From positions 1 to 64,000 of the forward strand of contig JAKZAP010000141.1 of NCBI GenBank assembly GCA_023053575.1: 64,000 bases of DNA, written 5' to 3'. Shown here piece by piece: positions 1 to 8,300 of the stretch. The position numbers and the translations under genes were made by a program. Under the pieces are notes generated by a model, which was given only the letters and a program-made list of their open reading frames with translations, was not told where the DNA came from and made no database searches. Every line of letters starts with the position of its first letter. Positions within the stretch are counted from its first letter, which is position 1. Source of the DNA: Branchinecta lynchi. Its lineage: Eukaryota > Arthropoda > Branchiopoda > Anostraca > Branchinectidae.

Positions 1-675
1 GGGGTCTGAGATCCAAGTCGATCCAACTCCGGTAGCTTAATCCAACTCCATCACCTGAAAAATGGCAAAGCATAACACATGCATGGTAGGCCTGAAGACC
101 TACCATTTACTATAGGCCAGATTGCATAATATGTTGAGATCCGAATATAGTGAAAAACTACTGCGGCCTGTCCGTGGCATCAATCCGTTCAAGAGCCGTT
201 CTTTATAGGAACAATTTTCAGATGCTCTATCGGCACAAGGCTGTACTGTAACTGACATTTTATAACTGTCTTTGATCGGTTCTCAACATGTTTACGTAAC
301 TGTTTAAGCAAAAATCGTTAGATATTTGTATTATAAGATTTCTATAATTCGATAAATACGATTAAATAAGTTTTGTCCTTAGGCCTTTCGATAATATATT
401 TTTTTTTTTTTTTTCACTTAAATACTCAAAATCTATCCGGCCTGTTGCCCCTCTATATATTCGATAAACATTACAGAAAGCTATATACAGAACGCCCAGA
501 ATTGTAACTGGCTCTTTGTAAAAGCAAACATATACCCGTTTGACCTCTTGTTTGGTCCTTACGGAATGAACACCGAAAAAGAAAAAATTAAAATGACTGT
601 AAATGTGACAAACAAAATACACGTAAGTAGTTATTTGGCATAGCATTTGATTCCGGGCACTTGGTACCTTACTTA
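1..675. other. Left edge, no gene recognised; probably 3' untranslated part of the outer element
   Basis: AT-rich sequence downstream (on the minus strand) of the last ORF of the outer element. It contains a 16-base T run at 399-414 and an 8-bp perfect inverted repeat with an 8-base loop (83-90 with 99-106). It shows no match by eye to the 5' LTR at 18411-18951 and no clear polypurine tract. I see no convincing coding region. Confidence 0.5.
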
Positions 676-1191
676 TCACGGGAAATGGTCATTAAAATTC
701 ATATTTGTCCTGTCGAATTCCGTCCTTAACAGGGCCAGCATTACCTCCCATCTGACGTGTTCGTGCTCGGGCCGCTGTAGCAATCGTATAAAATCGCCAA
801 CATTAAACTTGATTGGTAAAGCCTCCGTTATGTAATAATTCCTTTGTGGAATGTAGCCTCCTCTTCGATAATACTGAAAATTATAGGCATATTCTGGGAC
901 TCCACCTGGTCCCAGTCGAAACTGATGATTTTGAGGCCGATCTCCGTACGATTCTTGCCCAAAAGAATGAAACGATCCTACCTGGTTCTGGTTTGGGAAA
1001 TCTAAATAATCTAAAACTTCATCTAACTCCTCCTGTCGAGGCGAGTTCTCCTCTGTGTCAGCTATGGCTACCCCCTCCATATGGGGCATAGGTGGCGTCC
1101 TCGGTCGTACAGGTGAAGTTTCTGGCGTCTCTGGCCGTCTGTTTTCTTGGTTGCTTGATTCTAGTTCATCTTCCTTTCGTGGGGTCATCAT
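676..1191 (-). CDS. Unknown 171-aa ORF downstream of env in the outer element
   Basis: A 171-residue open frame that starts 110 bases after the env stop and lies on the same strand. I do not recognise a family. The N-terminal half (about residues 1-65) is acidic and rich in Pro, Glu and Thr and looks disordered. The middle is rich in Gly, Tyr, Phe and Asn. The C-terminal third (about 125-165) looks more ordered, with FNVGDFIRLLQ and an acidic/aromatic end. There is no signal peptide, membrane segment or zinc-binding pattern. Its place after env recalls accessory genes of complex retroviruses, but that is position only. It could also be the 3' part of a spliced product. Coding status is supported by length in AT-rich DNA and by strand; function is unknown. 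Confidence 0.5.
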   Translation of the reverse strand: MMTPRKEDELESSNQENRRPETPETSPVRPRTPPMPHMEGVAIADTEENSPRQEELDEVLDYLDFPNQNQVGSFHSFGQESYGDRPQNHQFRLGPGGVPEYAYNFQYYRRGGYIPQRNYYITEALPIKFNVGDFIRLLQRPEHEHVRWEVMLALLRTEFDRTNMNFNDHFP

Positions 1192-1301
1192 AAAAATGCT
1201 GTCAATCTATTATCTGAAACTATATCTCAATTAAAACACAATACTGATGGGGAATAGCTATTTTAGAACAAGAAAGAAAGTAACATTAACAGCGCGTGTC
1301 C

Positions 1302-3146
1302 TTAATCTAATATTCTTGCTTCTTGAGCACTCTCAAATTTTGGTCTTCTATTGCCCATATCCGCAAGATTTATGGTAGTTGATGATGACGCCATCTGGCG
1401 TCTAATTTGCCAGAAGTAGTGATAAAGCATCACCACAACTACTGGAATAATCATATTTCCAAAAAGAGAGGAAATGCCAATGAAATTGACATGTTTCTGA
1501 AAATAGCCTACTGCTTCATACGAATTTTGAATAATTGGGTTATTTGATTCTAGCGCAACTTCAAGTTCTTGTAACGAAACTTCTGTCTTACGGCTTGCAG
1601 TATTTGCGACATTCAATTTTCTGGTTATCTCTATTTTTGAGAAGAAAGTGAGTTTAGGTAGACTATGCGTAAAGCTAGGCGCGCTAACCGAAATGTTCCC
1701 CAGGTCAAGGTTTAGCGTTGTTATTCCTGAAAACGACGCAGGAATAGTGAAGGTTTCAGAGAATTTCGAACAACCGGACGGCAGATTAAGCAGATTGCTG
1801 CCGTTCAGCACGACTCGCTCTTTAAGTTCGTCATTACATGCAATCGAAGCATGAACCAACTTGGCGGAAAATACCCAGAGGTTCTCAGCGATGTGACCAA
1901 GAATCGGTACTTCAGGTGTCGGTGGAGGTGAAAATGTAACTAAACAATTTTTCTCTATTTCTTCAAAGTTTTCTTTATAGATTGCGTAATTGCAAGACTT
2001 CAGAACTTTCTTTTGCACAGCTTTAAATAAAGGGCAAATTTGTACTTCTACTTTTACACAGTTCCTAAAGTCATCTAAATTCAGTTCCACAAAATGTGTA
2101 CGCTCTTCTTTCTGAATAGCAATAAAAGGCTGTGTCGGGTAGACAGTAGTTAGATTATTTGGTAAATTACTTTGAAAGGTAGGAAAAGGCATTATCCTAT
2201 AGAGGTCAAACATTTCACTCCGCGACACCAACGGGATTTCTGTGACGATTCTTAGTCCAGACGCTGTAAGCAAGGTCGAAGTTTTAGCAAAATGGTGGTA
2301 GTACGGCCAAACATTTTCGATACTTCGCACGGGCAACCGATACTTATTGGGTAGACTTGTACTGATTCTTGATAAAATGTCTACTAGCCGTTTGGGGCGA
2401 AACATATTTATTGGTAGATGGCTGGCCGCTAATGAGTTTAGATCAATCTCCAGTTCGTGGAGCTTTTGGCGCACTTCACCTATAAGTTGTTGTATTTTTA
2501 AATAACCAATATCAGCCCCGAATTGCAAGCCTTGGTTTGCGTTTAGTGTGACGAGTCTCGATATTCTTTGCCAGTTCGCCTCGACGCCTTGTAAAGTTGA
2601 TGTTAAATTTCCCAGTATTTCATCTTGTTGTTTATCAGCAAGCACAAGGTTCCTGATTACCGTTACTTGTTTCGAAATTACGTCCTTTTGTGCTAAACCT
2701 GCAGTTTTTAAATAGCCCATGACTTCCGAAAGTTCCGTGATTTGAGTAACTGTTGCTGTACCAAAAAGTACCCGAAGTATTTCACCACCCAAATCAATAA
2801 GGCCCCTTTTATTTCTAGATTTAGTTCCGAGCAAAATCGAAATACTTTCGACCTCATTTTCCAAAGCGGAAATTAATTCTTCCATTTTTGCATTTTCTTT
2901 TCTGTAATATTCGTACGATTTCGACTGATTTTGGGCAACCTGTTGCTGGTCCAAGGCGTCTTGGTGACTAACAATCAACGAAAAATATTTCCTTACGATA
3001 CCAGCTATGGTTTTGAAGAAGTCCAGGTCAACTTCACCCACAATCGTCCATTTGGCAGTTGTCACAGCTATCTGGCCTTCGGGAACCAACACATGTCCCA
3101 AGCCTACCTTGATATCTGCCACTGAAAAAAAGTTGCGATTAAACAT
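1302..3146 (-). CDS. env: Env-like membrane glycoprotein of the baculovirus F / errantivirus Env type
   Basis: 614 codons. A furin-type basic site KSRNKR lies at residues 109-114, followed directly by a Gly-led hydrophobic stretch (about 115-131, GLIDLGG then LFGT). This is the hallmark of fusion peptides in errantivirus Env and baculovirus F proteins. Residues about 135-240 form a heptad-like helical region. All six Cys (363, 371, 385, 401, 437, 459) lie in the C-terminal half. Possible N-glycosylation sites are N180, N331, N448 and N484. One membrane anchor is at about 561-581, with a basic 33-residue tail. In this family the protein is a class I fusion glycoprotein made from a spliced mRNA. 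The ORF lacks a convincing signal peptide; see the feature at 3120-3160. No internal stop is seen. Confidence 0.9.
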   Translation of the reverse strand: MFNRNFFSVADIKVGLGHVLVPEGQIAVTTAKWTIVGEVDLDFFKTIAGIVRKYFSLIVSHQDALDQQQVAQNQSKSYEYYRKENAKMEELISALENEVESISILLGTKSRNKRGLIDLGGEILRVLFGTATVTQITELSEVMGYLKTAGLAQKDVISKQVTVIRNLVLADKQQDEILGNLTSTLQGVEANWQRISRLVTLNANQGLQFGADIGYLKIQQLIGEVRQKLHELEIDLNSLAASHLPINMFRPKRLVDILSRISTSLPNKYRLPVRSIENVWPYYHHFAKTSTLLTASGLRIVTEIPLVSRSEMFDLYRIMPFPTFQSNLPNNLTTVYPTQPFIAIQKEERTHFVELNLDDFRNCVKVEVQICPLFKAVQKKVLKSCNYAIYKENFEEIEKNCLVTFSPPPTPEVPILGHIAENLWVFSAKLVHASIACNDELKERVVLNGSNLLNLPSGCSKFSETFTIPASFSGITTLNLDLGNISVSAPSFTHSLPKLTFFSKIEITRKLNVANTASRKTEVSLQELEVALESNNPIIQNSYEAVGYFQKHVNFIGISSLFGNMIIPVVVVMLYHYFWQIRRQMASSSTTINLADMGNRRPKFESAQEARILD

Positions 3147-3160
3147 AGCACAATTCTCAT
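3120..3160 (-). promoter_or_regulatory. Splice-acceptor-like tract and displaced signal-peptide-like start at the 5' edge of env
   Basis: On the minus strand a pyrimidine run followed by CAG (CTTTTTTTCAG, the T run being 3125-3131) sits 13 bases inside the annotated env start. It looks like a 3' splice site, and env of this class is known to be expressed by splicing. An ATG at 3158-3160 in a different frame opens a short hydrophobic stretch (MRIVLCLIATFF) that resembles a signal peptide, but its frame closes soon after the T run. Either the true N-terminus comes from a spliced upstream exon, or an indel in the 7-base homopolymer has separated leader and body. The sequence alone cannot decide. 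Confidence 0.5.
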
Positions 3161-3309
3161 TTTGCTTGTTGCTCCTTCACGTCCACAATCAAGACTGATG
3201 CCCAGAGCTTGATTGCTTGCCACTTTATATGAACAGATTCTGACTTTCACAGACAGCACATTACGACATAACACTAGCTTAAGCAGAGCGGAAATTTATT
3301 GCAAATAAT

Positions 3310-3519
3310 TTAGCGAAAACCAACAAATTCAGCGTACTCTCTCATCACTCGGACTTCGGTAGGACTTAATGTTAGATTCTGTAGCTCGGAAATCTCCGAG
3401 TTCACCCTTCGTTTATTCATACTGATTTTGTAGGTTATGACTACTATTGCCACAACCAACATCAAATATGTCATCCCGAAAACTGCAATTACAACAGTCA
3501 AATCGTATGACAGCCCCAC
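3310..3519 (-). CDS. Small single-pass membrane protein ORF (69 aa) upstream of env
   Basis: 69 residues: a short N-terminus, one strongly hydrophobic segment (about residues 7-31, rich in Val, Ile, Leu, Met), then a basic stretch (KISMNKRR) and a polar 30-residue tail. The arrangement fits a signal anchor or a type III membrane protein with a cytoplasmic tail. It lies 163 bases upstream of the env start on the same strand. It may be a small protein in its own right, or an exon that provides a signal/anchor segment to a spliced env product. I know of no named family for it. A degenerate hydrophobic frame is visible on the minus strand at about 3780-3910, possibly a diverged copy. Confidence 0.45.
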   Translation of the reverse strand: MGLSYDLTVVIAVFGMTYLMLVVAIVVITYKISMNKRRVNSEISELQNLTLSPTEVRVMREYAEFVGFR

Positions 3520-3612
3520 TAAAATTATTATGCTTATTTATATATTTCTCGTGAAGGAAAACATAGTGGAAAACAAGCAACTCCTCCACAAAATCTTGGG
3601 TACCATCTCATG

Positions 3613-3757
3613 AAGGTGCAAACGAATTTTAAAATGTCGAGGCGAGAATTACACAATTCGTATTGCAAAATCTCATGACTGGGGGAAGAGAAGGTGTAAA
3701 CACTTCTTTTAAATGCCAGAGCGAAAATCACACAATTTTCATTTCATACATGATAGA
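3613..3757. repeat. Two-copy imperfect tandem repeat, period about 77 bp
   Basis: The segment from GAAGGTGCAAACG (3613) through the sequence around ACACAATTCG is repeated from about 3690 as GAAGGTGTAAACA through ACACAATTTTC, with scattered substitutions. A further weak copy may begin near 3551 (CTCGTGAAGG). Confidence 0.6.
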
Positions 3758-4674
3758 TGTTTAGAAGAGGAAAATCACCCAACCCGCATTACCGCATCTA
3801 AACAACTTGCAACAGTATTAGCTATCATCCCACGGATGACAATTGCTACTGATATCAACAACCATAAAACCAATATCACTGAAGAGATAAAACGAGCAGT
3901 ATACAACGGAACGACAGACGGAACTTTCTGCCCGTGAACCACTAGTTTCAATATTTATGACTCAATTTTTCAACTTTTACTTTCGATTCTTTAGATCGAA
4001 TATGTTACAGTGTCTTGGCTAGTGTGAAATGTGAGCAATTTTGCACAAAATATAACGATTAAACTCATAGCAATTTCGTGTATTTGGATCAATGCCTTTG
4101 TGTTTTTGTGTTTATGCGATTACGTTTATGTGTATCAAGAATTAAGTGTGAGGGAGAAATATGAAGTCTGGTGCATCCTTTCTTAACTGGTAAATAATAA
4201 AAAAAAAAAATTTTTACTTTTGGTGCGTCCCAGGACGTTGCAGAGTGTGGCTACAAGTGGCTATGACAACAATCTTGATAAAACGTCTTGTACGTCACAG
4301 CGCTCTTGAAGCTACATTTTCTGCAATGGAATGATTCTAACTTTAAATTCTACTAACTTACTGTCCCTCTTAATATGTAAACTAGTCTCTAGATTATTCG
4401 AAATTATTGTACAAATTAACTAATTCTTAGCAGTAATAGGCTTAATTATTCTAGTTTCTAATTAATAATTGCTACTTATCTAATTATTAGACTTACTGTA
4501 ACTAATATAACTTAACGATTAATTCAAGTATCGATTATTCCTATCCAACGAGGGCCCTTGTGTGATGGGGATAATCAGTTCTTAATTAAAAAAATTTTTA
4601 AACGGTAAAAAAAACCTTCTTTCTCTTCTTTCCTAAAGATGGTATAGATGAATTATTTCTTCTGCTGCTCTTGT

Positions 4675-5121
4675 TGCTCTTCCTTGATGGATATAGATGT
4701 TTTACTGGTTTTTGTTTCTTCTATGGCCTCTTCTTTTGGCCATGTCTGAATCTTCCGCTTACACGATTAACAACACATTACAATAAAATAAATATCAATT
4801 TTAGATCTTCTTTTCTTCCTTGTCGGTTAAAGATGGCTTTGATGGTGCGGTTGTCTTTCTGCTCGGTTGTGGCCTCTTGCTCGGCCATTTGTGGATCTTC
4901 TGCTGAAAAGTTTAACAAAACTAACAAAACTAAACAATAATTTATTTCAGATCTCTCCTCTTCCTTGATGGTTAAAGATGGTTTGGTTGTTTTTCTCTTC
5001 TGTTGTGGCCACTTCTTCGGCCATTTGTGGATCTTCTGCTGAAATTTAACAAAAATATACACTAACATCATAAATAAAATCAACACCATTTTCTTCCTTG
5101 ATGGTTAAAGATGATTTCAGC
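4675..5121 (-). repeat. Array of four exon-like modules, period about 133-144 bp
   Basis: The plus-strand phrase CTTCCTTGATGGTTAAAGATG or a close variant recurs at 4680, 4816, 4960 and 5093. On the minus strand each of the two best copies (4803-4905 and 4949-5041) is preceded by a T-rich tract ending in TTTCAG or a close variant, like a 3' splice site, and then opens with CAGAAGATCCACAAATGG. The copies share a common open frame (QKIHKWP near the start, SLTIKEE or SLTDKEE near the end, Lys/Glu-rich), so the module looks like a duplicated coding mini-exon. The leftmost copy (about 4675-4757) is more diverged and the 5093 copy is partial. Function unknown. Confidence 0.6.
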
Positions 5122-5333
5122 TTGTCTTGACTCTTTTCTTGGTCAGCTTATGCATTCCTCGATCTCGTAGCATGACCAGTTCCTACAACTTAAGGAAAAC
5201 TTCGTGAGTAATATTTTAAGTAATAAGCACGTAATAACTTTTGTCTTCCAAGCCACCCGGGTTGTTGAAATCTTGAGCTCTTTTGTTGGCTTGATAAGGC
5301 AACTGGACTTACGTTCTGGTATGTACTCTGCTA

Positions 5334-8300
5334 TTACTCACCTCCTAACTTCTTATACGTCCATCTCTGAGGTGGACGTTGTACTCGTCTAGGTCTTTCT
5401 TGTGAATCCGTCACAGACCCTTCGTGCTGCCCCCTTAAAGCGTCACGAGTAGCCAAATCAAATCTGACACCTTGAAGTGCACCCCGCCTAGCGGCCTGCG
5501 TTCTCAATTTCAACGCCTCCGACCGTGCTGTCGGATGTGACAACACTCGGTCCCGAATGAGAGGTAAAGGTGGGCTACCAAAATCAATTGGTGGTTCCAC
5601 CCGGGAGTGATCAGACTCAAGCTCCCCTGACGGACCTCTCAGCTCCGGCATACTATGGGAATGGTTGAACCGAGCGCTTTCCGTGTCTGTACGGTTTAGA
5701 GCGCTAAGTTCTGACATGAGTCCAGACTGACTCGATGGCTCTTCCAGTATGCCATGTCCAGAACCTCCCCCTTGAGGTCTGGTTACCGCGGCTCCCTGTG
5801 TCCGCAACGAATCATCTGTCCGAGCACTACCCCGAAGTCGAGGCGTCTCAATCACTGTCTGATTGGGCGACTCTACTTCTGGTCGGACAGGAGACAATTC
5901 TGGCGATTTGTTGACCGCTGAGCCAAACTGATGGAACTCAGTGGCCGCAGCTGTATCGCCTATCCCTGTAGGGTCACCATTTGGACCCTGATTAACTGGA
6001 CTATCAAAATGTAAACGATAATCGAGTGTTTCGAAGAACGGAATGTTCTCGTAAAATTCTCGAGCAGGCGTTATGCCTGGTCTCAATGCCGATGCCTCCC
6101 CGAAGGTAGGTGTGGAACACCTAACACCGGTTGGTGTAAAGAGTTCCCTCTTAGTTAACGCATCTTCTAATGATTCACTTTCGAGACTCGAGGAACTACC
6201 CATCCCTTGACGCCGAACAGGCGTCTCGGTATAGGGGTTGTCCCATGACATGTCTTCGGATCCTAGAGAATAACGGAGTTTACAATCTCCGTGTTCAGTC
6301 GGTGTGTTGCTGTGGTAGGGTTGAAGTGTCAAAGGACGCTGTAATAAAGGCTGAGGACGAAATTTAGTTACTTCTTCCTCCGATTCTGTACTCGAGACTG
6401 TGGATTCCAGTCTAAAATTTCGTCTTTGTGGTCGAACGACCGGTACGATTGGATCTGAACCCGAAACATCGTACAGGTCATCGTTCAGCGTGTTCGGTGG
6501 GGCATAATCTGGACTAATTATGCGATTCTGTAGTTGATCGTCCCACCACGTGACTTTCTTCTTGGAAGTAAGGCCTTCAGGCCTGTCACCTAAAGATTCC
6601 TGGTTAACAGGAGGTAAAACAATATCGTCTATGTTCGGCGGAATGATCAGTTCGTCCTGAACAACGTCGCTTTCCCATAGACTCCTAGGAACGTACGTCT
6701 TCAAACGGTTATAGTGAACGACTTCAACTCTACCGTCTGAAAGTCGTGTAATTTGAAAGTTCAGACCATTCTCTAAAATGGCAGTAATGCGATACGGACC
6801 GGCCCAACGAATCTTGTCTAGTTTTCGCAACCTCGCATCAGGCGGCGTATGAAGAAGGACAAGTTCGCCGACTTTCAAGGGTTTCTGATTCTCGGTTCTA
6901 TCGTAATAGAACCGCTGACGTTCTCGAGTGATCTCAGAGTTGTCCCTGATCATTTGATATGCCGTTTTCTGCCGTGTGATCATTTCTGATTTATAATCAG
7001 AATCCAGGTTGTAGAAAACCCTACTGCTGATCACAGTGTCCGTAGGAAAACGGGCGTCACGGAGAAACATAGCGTAAAACGGACTGTCTGAGATAGACTC
7101 ATGATAGGCTGTGTTCATGGCAAACTGAACATAGCGCAGCTGATCCTCCCAATCAGCGTGCCCTCTATCTCTGACATATAAACTCAAGATGTTTGCTATG
7201 TCGTGATTCCGACGTTCAACGGCCCCGTTACACATTGGATGGTAAGCCGACGTCCGAAGTTGTTTGATGTTCAGCAGTTCGAGGATGCCCTTGAACACGG
7301 CATTGATGAACTCTGAACCCTGGTCACTAATCAGGCGTTCGCACGCACCATAAACCAGGATAAAATGCTCCGTGAATGCTCTGGCTACAGCCTTTGCCGT
7401 TTTATCTGCTATAGCCGTAAGGACTATGTACTTTGTGAAATGGTCAGTAATGACCACAATGTACTTAGATCCTTGCGTAGAAACGGGTAAAGGCCCTAGT
7501 AAGTCTATTCCGACCATGTCAAGTGGTCTGGACGACTCAGGTATCGTACCCAAAGGAGCCCTTGGTGTATGGTTGAGACCTTTGCGTTGACAGCAGTCAA
7601 GGCAACACTGAACATACTGTTTGATGGCATTATACATGTTCCTGAAGTAAAACCGGCTTCGCACGCGCTCATAAGTCTTGAGAAATCCAAAATGTCCCGA
7701 AATTTTGGAGTCATGGGAATCGAACAAGACTTCCGGAATGAGTGAGCGAGGAAGAACTGGTACAACGCGCAGATCAGACCTACGGCAATTTTGATACGGC
7801 GTATAGACGTAGCAAAGAAGGCCGTCTTCGAGAACGAAGTTCTCTATTTCACGCAAGATTTGGGTCTCGATCCGAGAAGGTAACTGACTACCATGCTGAA
7901 GATAGTTTCGGATAGCAGACGCGAAGCCATCGTTCCCTTGTAACTGACGCAGATCATGTGAAGAGAACTGCTTGTCAGCTTCCGGGATCACAGCCATGAT
8001 TAACGGAGTTGAGGCAGTCGTAGGAAGACGACTGAGTGCATCTGCAACAACATTTTGAGTTCCTGGGATATGTGTAATCTCAAAGTCGTATCCTTGGAGC
8101 TCCATCTGCATTCTTGCCCACTTACCTGTTAAATCCTTACCGGTCGACTTCATAAGCCATTGAAGAGGCTTATGATCTGAGGCTACAACGAATTTTCTGC
8201 CTAGCAAATACGGACGGAAGGACCTGATACAGTGAACAATGGCAAGCGCCTCCTTCTCAATTGCTGAATGCTTAATTTCAGCCTGGTTGAAGGTACGGGA

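Larger units (their letters stand above)
3520..5333. other. Spacer between pol and env with duplicated modules
   Basis: About 1.8 kb, AT-rich, with no long ORF. It contains an imperfect tandem duplication at 3613-3757, a featureless AT-rich part at about 3940-4600, and an array of exon-like modules at 4675-5121 (annotated separately). In spliced env elements this interval is where acceptor sites would be expected. Confidence 0.6.

Noticed and set aside
1..620. 3' LTR of the outer element
   Set aside because: No stretch matches the 5' LTR at 18411-18951, and the expected end CGTAACA next to satellite is absent.
362..679. 105-codon minus-strand frame at the left edge
   Set aside because: Low-complexity Phe/Lys-rich product including a homopolymer tract; no family likeness.
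3713..3937. 74-codon plus-strand frame in the pol-env spacer
   Set aside because: Opposite to all genes of the element and covering a duplicated segment; no recognisable feature.
4778..5089. 103-codon minus-strand frame across the module array
   Set aside because: It reads different modules in different phases and crosses the intron-like tracts, so it is not a credible continuous protein. The module repeat itself is reported instead.
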